A stretch of DNA of 64,000 nt, taken from contig NZ_JAELXV010000001.1 in the NCBI RefSeq assembly GCF_016427535.1, positions 682,001 to 746,000 of the forward strand, written 5' to 3'. The notes beneath the pieces were generated by a model. That model saw nothing but the letters and a program-made list of their open reading frames with translations, searched no databases and was not told the DNA's origin. This stretch comes from Hymenobacter sp. BT559 (GTDB lineage: Bacteria > Bacteroidota > Bacteroidia > Cytophagales > Hymenobacteraceae). Shown here piece by piece: positions 25,452-33,108 of the stretch. The first letter of the stretch is position 1, and each line of letters starts with the position of its first letter. Both the position numbers and the translations under genes were made by a program.

Positions 25452-27635
25452 ATGGCTCGATCTCTCACCGCTCCTGTTCTTCGTGTTGCGCCGCTGGCCT
25501 TGCTGGCGAGCCGGGCGCTGGCTCAGCAGGCCGGGGTGCCGGTGCTCGCCGACACGTTGCGCCGCCAACACCTAGGCGAGGTAGTGGTGACGGCCACTCG
25601 CACCGAAAAGGCGCTAACCGATGTAGCCATCCCGGTGTCGGTGATAGGGGGGAAGCAGATAAAAAGCATGGGCTCGCTGCGGCTCGGCGACGTACTGCGC
25701 GAGCAAACCGGCCTGAGCCTGGTGGCCGACCACGGCCAGGGTATTCAGCTGCAAGGCCTGAACTCGGAATACACCCTGATACTGGTGGATGGCGAGCCGC
25801 TCATTGGCCGCACGGCCGGCACTCTCGACCTTACGCGGGTAGCCATAGGCAACATCCAGCGAGTGGAGGTGGTGAAGGGCCCGGCCTCGGCGCTGTGGGG
25901 CTCCGATGCGCTGGCGGGTGTGGTCAACATCATCACCCAGAAGCCGCAGCCAGGCCTCAGCGGCAACTTGCGCGCTCGCTACGGTACTAACCAAACGACC
26001 GACCTCAGCGGAACTTTCAATGCGGGCGGCGAGCGGGCGGGCCTCACGGTGTTTGGCAACCGCTACAGTTCGGCAGGCTACACCTTGCAGCCCGAAAGCG
26101 GCACCGCCACGATACCGCCCTTTGCCAGCTACACCGGCCAGAGCCGCTTTACTTACAGCCTAAGCGAGCGGACCAAGTTTAGTTTGTCAGGTCGGTATTT
26201 CATCGAAAACCAGCGCAGCACTGCGCCTATCACCAGCGAAGCCGGCACCACGGCCGACGTAGACCTACGCAGCCGTCAGACTGATTTTAGCCTCAATCCT
26301 ACGCTTACGCACCGCTTCGGCGGCGACAAGGTCTTTGCCACGGCGCGCCTTTACTATAGCCGCTACCATACCCAGGAGGCCTACACCTACGCCGCCGATG
26401 GTAGCTACTACGATGCTACCTATTTCACCCAGAGCTTTTTGCGGCCCGAGGTGCAGGTCGACTACAGCCCACGTCTCAACCAAACCCTAACCCTAGGGGC
26501 CGGCTACCAGCGCCAAACCGTGGAAGCCACCCGCTACGACGAGCAGCAGCAGTTGGCTAATGGTTACGGCTACGCCCAGTACGATTGGTCGCCCCTCACC
26601 AAGCTCAACCTAGTGGGCGGCGTGCGCTACGACGGCCCCAGCCAGTACGCCGGCCAGCTCAGCCCCAAGCTGGCGGCCCGCTATCAACTGCGGCCGTGGC
26701 TGGCCCTGCGCGGCTCGGTGGGCCGCGGCTACCGCGCCCCCGATTTCCGGCAGCTCTACCTCAATTTCTCCAACCCTACGGTGGGCTACAGCGTGTTTGG
26801 CACCCACCAGGTGCAGGCCAAAGTAGCCCAGCTGGCTCAGCAAGGCCAGCTCGCCAGCGACCCCGCCACCGGCGAGCCCATCGTGTACCAGGCGGCGCTG
26901 GCGCAGGCCGGCAGCCTCACGGCCGAAAGCTCGGTAGCTACCAACCTAGGGTTTTTGCTAGAGCCCAAGCTCCCTAACAAGGACTTTAGCTACCGGCTCA
27001 CGGTCAATGCGTTTCGCAACAATTTGCAGAACCTCATTGAGACTACTACGGTGGCGCTCAAGAAGAACGGCCAGGCGGTATTTTCTTATCGCAACGTGAC
27101 CCGCGCCTACACCCAAGGCCTGGAGCTGGAAAACTCGCTGGGTTTGCCGCACGGCTTTACCCTAGGGGCGGGCTACCAGTATCTGGTGGCTAAAGACCAG
27201 GCCGTGGTCGATGCTGTGGCCGCCGGCACGGTGTTTCGGCGCGACCCCACCACGCTCGAAACCGAGCGCGTGCGGCCCGGCGACTACGGCGGGCTCTTCA
27301 ACCGCTCGCGCCACTCCTGGAACGCGAAGCTCTTCTACGACAACCCCGCCCACGGCTTCACGGCTAGCCTGCGGGCCATCTACCGGGGCCGCTACGGCTT
27401 TGCCGACAGCAATGCCAATACCATTCTGGACGCCGCCAATGAGTACGTGCGCGGCTACCTGCTGCTAAACGTGGCCGCCAGCAAGACCCTAGGGCCCCGC
27501 CTGAGCCTGCAAGCCGGCGCCGACAACCTGACTAACTACACCGACCCGGCCTACATCAGCACCCTGGCCGGGCGGCTGCTCTACGCCAGCGTGGCTATCG
27601 AGCTGGGTAAGAAGCCCGTTGCGCGGACTTTGTAG
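25452..27635 (+). CDS. hmuR: TonB-dependent haem/haemoprotein receptor, HmuR-like
   Basis: A 727-residue outer-membrane receptor. After a signal peptide ending at about SRALAQ comes the TonB-box-like EVVVTATRTEK, a plug domain (to about 210, with VKGPASALWGSDALAGVVNIITQKP) and a 22-strand barrel. Unlike the SusC protein at 56857 it lacks an N-terminal carboxypeptidase-like domain. Assignment to haem rests on the neighbours: an HmuY-like lipoprotein, a haem ABC transporter and an HmuS-like protein follow. Its last five codons and its stop codon lie inside the left arm of an inverted repeat (27621-27686), so the C-terminal tail (RTL) may be repeat-derived. Normal barrel ends have a terminal aromatic, which is missing here. 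Confidence 0.9.
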   Translation: MARSLTAPVLRVAPLALLASRALAQQAGVPVLADTLRRQHLGEVVVTATRTEKALTDVAIPVSVIGGKQIKSMGSLRLGDVLREQTGLSLVADHGQGIQLQGLNSEYTLILVDGEPLIGRTAGTLDLTRVAIGNIQRVEVVKGPASALWGSDALAGVVNIITQKPQPGLSGNLRARYGTNQTTDLSGTFNAGGERAGLTVFGNRYSSAGYTLQPESGTATIPPFASYTGQSRFTYSLSERTKFSLSGRYFIENQRSTAPITSEAGTTADVDLRSRQTDFSLNPTLTHRFGGDKVFATARLYYSRYHTQEAYTYAADGSYYDATYFTQSFLRPEVQVDYSPRLNQTLTLGAGYQRQTVEATRYDEQQQLANGYGYAQYDWSPLTKLNLVGGVRYDGPSQYAGQLSPKLAARYQLRPWLALRGSVGRGYRAPDFRQLYLNFSNPTVGYSVFGTHQVQAKVAQLAQQGQLASDPATGEPIVYQAALAQAGSLTAESSVATNLGFLLEPKLPNKDFSYRLTVNAFRNNLQNLIETTTVALKKNGQAVFSYRNVTRAYTQGLELENSLGLPHGFTLGAGYQYLVAKDQAVVDAVAAGTVFRRDPTTLETERVRPGDYGGLFNRSRHSWNAKLFYDNPAHGFTASLRAIYRGRYGFADSNANTILDAANEYVRGYLLLNVAASKTLGPRLSLQAGADNLTNYTDPAYISTLAGRLLYASVAIELGKKPVARTL

Positions 27636-27686
27636 TCCGCGACTTTCAAACGTCATCCTTTCACTCGCGGACCGCAAAGTCCGCGC
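27621..27686. repeat. Inverted-repeat element overlapping the hmuR stop codon
   Basis: Arms of 22 bases (27621-27642 and 27665-27686) with two mismatches, core GCGCGGACTTTGTAGTCCGC. The left arm holds the hmuR stop codon (27633-27635). Same family as the elements at 5224, 11776 and 41782. Confidence 0.85.
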
Positions 27687-27703
27687 TACACGCTCTCCTT
27701 TTT

Positions 27704-28318
27704 ATGTACACCTCTTTCCGCCCTGCCCTGCTACTAGCTGCCGGCATGCTCGCGCTGGCCTCCTGCAACAAAGACGACACCGTAGCGCCGACCCCCGCCG
27801 CCCAGTCCCAAACTGTGACTAGCCTCTCAGCGGCCGGCACGGCCAGCAGTACCGGCCAGCCCATCGCCGCCAAACATTACACCTTCTTCAGCCTAGCCGA
27901 TGGCAAGCAGGTGGCCTACACCGACTCTAATTCAACAAAGTGGGACGTAGCCTTCCGCGGTACTACCATCCTGACCAACAGCGGCACCAGCGGCCCCGGC
28001 CAGGGCGGCGCGCAGGTACAAAGCAAGCTATTTACGGAAGTAGTTGCGGCGCCTACCGATGGCTACGCCGTGGATGCGGCTAAGCCCGCCATCCCCACGG
28101 GTTCGGGTCAGGGCTGGTACAACTATAACTCTACCACGCACATTATCACTCCAATAGCGGGCAAAGTACTGGTGGTGCGCACCGCCACGGGCAAGTACGC
28201 TAAACTGGAAATTCAGAACTACTACAAGGATGCGCCGGCCGCACCCAGCGCCACCAGCGCCCCGGGCTACTACACCTTCCGCTACGTGTACCAGCCCAGC
28301 GGCACCGCGCTGCAATAA
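27704..28318 (+). CDS. hmuY: HmuY-like haem-binding lipoprotein
   Basis: A 204-residue lipoprotein with a lipobox ending LALASC (C21 lipidated). The mature part matches the HmuY family: TKWDVAFRGTTILTNSGT, the GWYNYNSTTHIITPI segment and the end LEIQNYYKDAP...YYTFRYVYQ. H146 in THIITPI is a candidate haem ligand. In Porphyromonas, HmuY is a surface haemophore that passes haem to HmuR; the same pair is adjacent here. The gene begins 17 bases after the repeat that ends hmuR. Confidence 0.9.
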   Translation: MYTSFRPALLLAAGMLALASCNKDDTVAPTPAAQSQTVTSLSAAGTASSTGQPIAAKHYTFFSLADGKQVAYTDSNSTKWDVAFRGTTILTNSGTSGPGQGGAQVQSKLFTEVVAAPTDGYAVDAAKPAIPTGSGQGWYNYNSTTHIITPIAGKVLVVRTATGKYAKLEIQNYYKDAPAAPSATSAPGYYTFRYVYQPSGTALQ

Positions 28319-28327
28319 AGCATCAGG

Positions 28328-28425
28328 CTGTCTGTCAATTGCTAGGGCCAGGCTTACTCCTGTGAAGAGAGCCAGGTATTATTCAACCAGATTGTGCCTG
28401 CCCAGCACTAGCAATTGACAGGCAG
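28328..28425. repeat. Inverted repeat after hmuY
   Basis: 18-base arms CTGTCTGTCAATTGCTAG and its complement with one mismatch, separated by 62 bases. It begins 9 bases after the hmuY stop codon. The stretch from here to 28548 holds no gene; a second, looser pairing (GACGGGCCAC with GTGACCCGTC) spans about 28445-28517. Confidence 0.7.
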
Positions 28426-28548
28426 CGAGGCAAAAGTCCAGCCAGACGGGCCACATCTACTGTGGTTTGGGGGAGCATTGGCCTTGTGGTGAGGCAATGC
28501 AGCGTGACCCGTCTGCGCTGGCACTACTTTTCAACTTAAGAATTATTT

Positions 28549-29391
28549 ATGAACGCTTTAAATTCCTGGCTAACCGTCAGACTGCTTGTCCTGAATACGA
28601 TGCTGCTGGGCACCCTAGGTGCCGTTGCCGCGCCCGCGCCTCGTATTGTGTCGCTGAGTGGCACCATCAGCGAAATCATCTGTGACTTGGGTCGCCAGAG
28701 CCAACTCGTGGGCGTGGACGTGACCAGCACCTATCCCGCCGCCCTCGACAAACTACCCAAGGTGGGCCACACCCGCAACATCTCGGCCGAGGGCGTCTTG
28801 GCCCAAAACCCCACGCTCGTGGTAGGCACTACCGAGTCGCTCAAGCCTGAGGTGGCTGCCCAGCTCAAGTCGGCCGGCGTGCGCGTCGAGCTGTTCAAGC
28901 AAGCTTACTCGGTGGATGGGACCAAGCAGCTTATCAAAGACGTAGCCGCTGCCTTCGGGGCCAGCGCCGAGGTGCCCGCCCTGCTCAAAAAACTTGACGC
29001 CCAACTAGTACAGGTGCGCAAGCCGGCCAAGGCACCCAAGGTGCTCTTCATCTACGCCCGGGGCACGGGCACGATGATGGTAGCTGGCCAGGGTACGCAA
29101 GTCGAGAAAATAATTCAGCTGGCCGGCGGCCAAAACGCGGCTACGGGCTTCGCCGACTTCAAGCCCCTGACGCCCGAAGCGCTGGTGGCCGCCAACCCCG
29201 ACGTGCTGCTGCTCTTCGACAGTGGCCTGAGCAGCCTAGGCGGTAAAACCGGCCTGCTGCAAGTGCCCGGCATCGCCCAAACCACCGCCGGCCGCACCGG
29301 CCGCGTGGTCGAGATGGATGGCCAGCTGCTCACCGGCTTCGGCCCGCGCCTAGGGCTGGTGGCTAGCGAATTAGCCAAGAAAATTCAGTAA
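28549..29391 (+). CDS. hmuT: Haem ABC transporter substrate-binding protein
   Basis: A 280-residue periplasmic binding protein with a signal peptide (hydrophobic to about GAVAAPA). It has the cluster A-III (BtuF/HmuT-like) fold: RIVSLSGTISEIICDLG, VGVDVTSTYPA, the long linking helix around residues 115-150, and LTPEALVAANPDVLLLF. It carries haem from the outer membrane to the HmuUV transporter, judged by its neighbours. Followed after 6 bases by the permease gene. Confidence 0.92.
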   Translation: MNALNSWLTVRLLVLNTMLLGTLGAVAAPAPRIVSLSGTISEIICDLGRQSQLVGVDVTSTYPAALDKLPKVGHTRNISAEGVLAQNPTLVVGTTESLKPEVAAQLKSAGVRVELFKQAYSVDGTKQLIKDVAAAFGASAEVPALLKKLDAQLVQVRKPAKAPKVLFIYARGTGTMMVAGQGTQVEKIIQLAGGQNAATGFADFKPLTPEALVAANPDVLLLFDSGLSSLGGKTGLLQVPGIAQTTAGRTGRVVEMDGQLLTGFGPRLGLVASELAKKIQ

Positions 29392-29397
29392 ACATCC

Positions 29398-30534
29398 ATG
29401 TTAGTCGATGTCCCACCGCTTGCCCCCATGCCCGTCCTCGCCCCGCCCATACCCACTACCCAAACGCCTGCTGCCCGGCCGGCCCGCGAGCAACGCGTCC
29501 GCCTACTGCTGGTAGCGCTGGCCGGGCTGCTGGTGCTGGCGGCCCTGCTAGGGGCGGGGGCGGGGGCCCTGCGCGTGCCAGTGTCGGCCGTGGTGGGCAT
29601 ACTACTGCACAAGCTGAATTTGGCCACCAGCCTGGCCTTCGAACCGCAGCAAGAGGCTGTCATCTGGGCCATTCGGCTGCCTAGGGTGCTGCTGGCGGTG
29701 CTGGTGGGCGCAGCCCTGGGCCTGGCGGGCGCGGCCATGCAGGGCTTGTTTCGCAACCCGCTAGCCGACCCCTCGTTGCTGGGTATTTCGGCCGGAGCTT
29801 CGCTGGCGGCGGTGGCGGTTATCGTATTGGAGGAGAAGCTTCTAAAAACGGTGAGCGTCGTAGGCGGCCTAGGTAGCTACCTACTGCCGGTGGCAGCCTT
29901 TGCGGGTGCTTGCCTCACCACGCTGTTTGTGTACCGGGTGGCGCGCCGCGGTGGGCGGGTGCTGGTGAGCACCATGCTGCTGGTGGGCGTGGCTACTAAT
30001 GGGCTGGCCGAGGCCATTACCGGGCTCTTTACCTACGCTGCCACCGATGCGCAGCTGCGCAGCATCACCTTCTGGGGCTTGGGTAGCCTGGGTGGCGCCT
30101 CTTGGGACACACTGAGCACGCTGGCGCCGCTGTTGGCCCTGCCGTTGCTGTGGCTGCCGCGGCTAGGCAAGCCCTTAAACCTCTTGGCCCTGGGCGAGGA
30201 GCAGGCCACCCACCTAGGGCTGCCCGTGGCCCGCCTCAAGTGGCAGATTATCGGGCTGACTACCCTGGCCGTGGGCGCCTCGGTGGCAATGGTGGGCACC
30301 ATTGGTTTCCTGGGCTTCTTGGTGCCGCACGTGCTGCGCCGGCTGGCCGGGCCCGACCACCGCTTCATCCTCCCGGCTTCGGCCCTAGGTGGCGCGCTAG
30401 TGCTGCTGCTGGCCGATACGCTGGCCCGCACGGCCGTAGCGCCCGCCGAATTGCCCATCGGCATTCTTACCGCCTTGCTGGGCGCGCCAGTCTTTCTCTG
30501 GATAGTGATGCGTGAATCGCGTCGGCTAGGGTAG
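29398..30534 (+). CDS. hmuU: Haem ABC transporter permease, FecCD family
   Basis: A 378-residue integral membrane protein with about nine to ten transmembrane helices. FecCD marks are clear: RLPRVLLAVLVGAALGLAGA, MQGLFRNPLADPSLLGISAGA, and near the end GTIGFLGFLVPHVLRRLAGPDHR. The N-terminal 30 residues are proline-rich and unusual, so a start at codon 11 (MPVLAPP) is also possible. It forms the inner-membrane channel with HmuV. Confidence 0.93.
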   Translation: MLVDVPPLAPMPVLAPPIPTTQTPAARPAREQRVRLLLVALAGLLVLAALLGAGAGALRVPVSAVVGILLHKLNLATSLAFEPQQEAVIWAIRLPRVLLAVLVGAALGLAGAAMQGLFRNPLADPSLLGISAGASLAAVAVIVLEEKLLKTVSVVGGLGSYLLPVAAFAGACLTTLFVYRVARRGGRVLVSTMLLVGVATNGLAEAITGLFTYAATDAQLRSITFWGLGSLGGASWDTLSTLAPLLALPLLWLPRLGKPLNLLALGEEQATHLGLPVARLKWQIIGLTTLAVGASVAMVGTIGFLGFLVPHVLRRLAGPDHRFILPASALGGALVLLLADTLARTAVAPAELPIGILTALLGAPVFLWIVMRESRRLG

Positions 30535-30577
30535 GGGGAGGCGCTTACGTTTGATTGCTAACCTTACTACCATTGCC

Positions 30578-31363
30578 ATGTGCGAAGCCCGCGAACTCAC
30601 TTACCAAGTCGGCCCTAAAACGCTGCTTCACCGTGTATCGCTCAGCGCGCGCGCTGGCGAGGTGCTGGCTATAGTAGGAGCCAACGGCGCGGGTAAGTCG
30701 ACGCTGCTGCGAATGCTGAGCGGCGACCTAAAGCCTAGCGCTGGCGAGGTGCTCTTCGGCGGCATTGGGCTGAGCGACTGGCCGCCCGCCGAGCTGGCCC
30801 GCCGCCGGGCGGTGCTCACGCAGCAGCACACGCTGGCGCTGGCCTTCCAGGTACGCGAGCTAGTGATGCTGGGGCGCTACCCGCACTTTGGAGGCCAGCC
30901 CACGGCCCACGACCACGCCGTGGTGGCGGCCGCGCTCGACCTGGTAGGCCTGCACCACCTCGCCGAGCGCGAGTATCCCACACTTTCGGGCGGCGAGCAG
31001 CAGCGCACCCAGCTAGCGCGGGTGCTGGCTCAGGTGTGGGAAGCCGAAAGCGGCTTTCTGCTGCTCGATGAGCCACTGACGGGCCTCGACCTGCGCCACC
31101 AGCACCAAACGCTGGCGGTAGCCCGGCAGCTGGCGCGGCGCGGCTTTGGCGTGGTAGTAGTGCTGCACGACCTCAACCTTGCCGCTCAGTACGCCGACCA
31201 AGTGGCGCTGCTGCACCAAGGCCGCGTGGTAGCGAGCGGTGCCCCGGCCCAGGTTTTTACGCCCGATTACATTCACCTCGGCTTTGGCATTGAGGTAGAA
31301 TTGCTGGCTCACCCCAGCCTAGGGCATCCGCTCATTGTGCCTACAGTTAGCATGCCTTTCTGA
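30578..31363 (+). CDS. hmuV: Haem ABC transporter ATP-binding protein
   Basis: A 261-residue ATPase with Walker A GANGAGKST, a Q-loop near LTQQHT, the ABC signature LSGGEQQRTQLA and Walker B FLLLDEPLTGLD, then the H-loop in VVLHDLNLAAQ. All catalytic parts are intact. The ATG at 30578 is chosen; a TTG 27 bases upstream would extend it by nine residues. It powers haem import through HmuU. Confidence 0.95.
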   Translation: MCEARELTYQVGPKTLLHRVSLSARAGEVLAIVGANGAGKSTLLRMLSGDLKPSAGEVLFGGIGLSDWPPAELARRRAVLTQQHTLALAFQVRELVMLGRYPHFGGQPTAHDHAVVAAALDLVGLHHLAEREYPTLSGGEQQRTQLARVLAQVWEAESGFLLLDEPLTGLDLRHQHQTLAVARQLARRGFGVVVVLHDLNLAAQYADQVALLHQGRVVASGAPAQVFTPDYIHLGFGIEVELLAHPSLGHPLIVPTVSMPF

Positions 31364-31375
31364 GAAAAAGCCGGG

Positions 31376-31467
31376 TGTCATGCTGACGAAGGAAGCATCT
31401 CGCTCGCATTGTTACTACCATTTGAGAATACTGCACCACGCGAGATGCTTCCTTCGTCAGCATGACA
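31376..31467. repeat. Inverted-repeat element, TGTCATGC family
   Basis: Perfect arms of about 28 bases, TGTCATGCTGACGAAGGAAG continuing CATCTCGC, around a 36-base spacer. It starts 12 bases after the hmuV stop codon and separates hmuV from the degrading-factor gene. The arm core is almost identical to that at 35407-35483. Confidence 0.92.
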
Positions 31468-31507
31468 GCTAATTGTGACAATCACTTTTAATTCATAAAC
31501 ATTCCTT

Positions 31508-32548
31508 ATGCCCGTCCTCACTGCCCCCGAAACGCTCGCTGACCGCTGGACTGCTTACCAGCAAGCCAACCCCAAAAGCCGCATCCGCGACGCGGCCCGT
31601 GCCCTAGGTACCAGCGAAGCGGCCCTGCTCGCCACCCGCAATAACGGCCAGCCCGACTCGCCCGTAATAGCCTTAGCCGGTGACTTTAAGGAACTGCTCA
31701 AGCAGGTGCCGACCCTAGGCCGCGTGATGGCCCTGACTCGCAACGACAGCGTGGTACACGAGCGCAAAGGCCCGTACCTGAGCGTGTCGTTTCAAGGCCC
31801 GATGGGCTTGGTGCTAGGCGAAGACATTGACCTGCGCCTTTTTATGATGCACTGGCAGCACGGCTTTGCGGTGAGCGAGAACGGCCGCCACAGCCTCCAG
31901 TTCTTCGCTGCCGATGGCGAGGCGCTGCACAAAATCTATGTGCTCGACGGCGAAACCGACCTAGCGGCCTACGAGGCGTTGGTCGACCGCTTCCGCGCCC
32001 ACGACCAGCCCGCTCGCCTCATCACCGGCCCCACGCCCAGCCCCACCGCCGAGGCCGCCGATGCGGGTATCGACGTGGCGGGCTTTCAGGCCGCGTGGCG
32101 CGGCTTGCAGGATACGCACGCATTTTTTGGGTTGCTGCGCGAGTTTGGCCTGAGCCGCACCCAGGCCCTGCGCCTAGGTCCGCCCGAGCTGGTGCGCCAG
32201 GTAGACAACCAAACCATCGACCGGGCGCTACGCGCCGCAGCCGCTGAGGCGCAGCAGGTCATGATTTTTGTGTCTAGCCGCGGCTGCATCCAGATTCATA
32301 CCGGCCCTGTCGAGCGCATCGTGCCCACCGGCCCCTGGCTCAATGTGCTCGACCCCGACTTCAACTTACACCTCAAGCTCGAAGACGTGGCCCAAAGCTG
32401 GGTGGTGCAAAAGCCCACCGCCGATGGTATCGTGACTTCGCTAGAACTGTTTGATGCGCAAGGTAATAACATCTTGCTGCTGTTTGGCAAGCGCAAGCCC
32501 GGCATCCCGGAGCAAGAGTCATGGCGCGCATTGGTAGCCGCACTATAA
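31508..32548 (+). CDS. hmuS: HmuS/HemS-like haemin-degrading factor
   Basis: A 346-residue cytoplasmic protein made of two similar halves, as in HemS/ChuS/HmuS. The first half starts ADRWTAYQQANPKSRIRDAARALG and holds the VMALTRNDSVVHERKG segment, the usual haem-ligand His region; the second half repeats the pattern with VMIFVSSRGCIQIHTGPVERI and ends LNVLDPDFNLHLK. Family members bind imported haem and either store it or open the ring to release iron. It closes the uptake route coded upstream. Confidence 0.93.
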   Translation: MPVLTAPETLADRWTAYQQANPKSRIRDAARALGTSEAALLATRNNGQPDSPVIALAGDFKELLKQVPTLGRVMALTRNDSVVHERKGPYLSVSFQGPMGLVLGEDIDLRLFMMHWQHGFAVSENGRHSLQFFAADGEALHKIYVLDGETDLAAYEALVDRFRAHDQPARLITGPTPSPTAEAADAGIDVAGFQAAWRGLQDTHAFFGLLREFGLSRTQALRLGPPELVRQVDNQTIDRALRAAAAEAQQVMIFVSSRGCIQIHTGPVERIVPTGPWLNVLDPDFNLHLKLEDVAQSWVVQKPTADGIVTSLELFDAQGNNILLLFGKRKPGIPEQESWRALVAAL

Positions 32549-32556
32549 TCGATTAT

Positions 32557-32623
32557 CAGTGAGCAGTTAGCAGACGAGGCGATGACCGCTCAATGCTAAT
32601 TGATAATTACTCATTACTAATTA
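32557..32623. repeat. AT-rich interspersed sequence, copy 1
   Basis: CAGTGAGCAGTTAGCAG followed by AT-rich TAATTGATAATTACTC. The first 17 bases recur with one change at 55205-55221. It lies between hmuS and the small Cys-rich gene. Confidence 0.45.
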
Positions 32624-32630
32624 AATAGCT

Positions 32631-32957
32631 ATGTCGCGTTGCCTTCATCATAATCCCCTAGGGGGCATTGCGCAGTGCCCCGGCGGATGCTGCCTGCACC
32701 TGTATTTTGGCAACGTGGGCCTGCGCCTGCTGCCGCACGAGCTGCGCCAGTGGCGTGGCATCGTGGCCGAACTGTGTACCTACAACGCCCCGCACATCGT
32801 GGATGCCGAGGAACGTTGCCTCAGCATCCCCGGCCCCACTTCTGATGTGGTCTTTCTGTTTTCGCTAGAAGAACTGCATTGGCTGCACGACCTGCTCCTT
32901 AGCGCTGCGCTGCTGCTGGAAGCCGATGCCCTGCTGGCACCTAAGGCGGATTCCTAA
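32631..32957 (+). CDS. Small Cys/His-rich protein at the end of the haem locus, function unknown
   Basis: A 108-residue protein I cannot assign to a family. Its N-terminus is packed with possible metal or haem ligands: C4, H6, H7, then C16-P-G-G-C20-C21 and H23. The remainder is a compact alpha/beta sequence (LRLLPHELRQWRGIVAELC, VVFLFSLEELHWLHDLLLSAALLLEADALL). There is no signal peptide, so it is cytoplasmic. It follows hmuS by 82 bases on the same strand. A cytoplasmic haem or iron-sulfur binding role is a guess from the context and the cysteines. Confidence 0.7.
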   Translation: MSRCLHHNPLGGIAQCPGGCCLHLYFGNVGLRLLPHELRQWRGIVAELCTYNAPHIVDAEERCLSIPGPTSDVVFLFSLEELHWLHDLLLSAALLLEADALLAPKADS

Positions 32958-32962
32958 CGCGA

Positions 32963-33083
32963 AGACCCCACCCCCAGCCCCTCCCCTCCGGGAGAGGGGA
33001 GCCGACCGAAAGCAAACGTCATTGAACGTTAAGCAGTCGTCAGGCTCCCCTCTCCCGGAGGGGAGGGGCCGGGGGTGGGGTCT
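32963..33083. repeat. Inverted-repeat element, CCCCTCCCC family
   Basis: Arms of 41 bases (32963-33003 and 33043-33083) with CTCCCCTCCGGGAGAGGGG hairpins and AGACCCCACCCCC ends. It lies 5 bases after the small Cys-rich gene and 25 bases from the stop of the convergent paoC-like gene, so it serves the 3' ends of both. Confidence 0.92.
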
Positions 33084-33108
33084 CTGCGTTACAAACGCAT
33101 ACGCAACC

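Noticed and set aside
28319..28548. Cobalamin-type riboswitch ahead of hmuT
   Set aside because: GAGAGCCAGGT resembles part of the B12 box region, but the rest of the conserved core is missing and the neighbours are haem genes.
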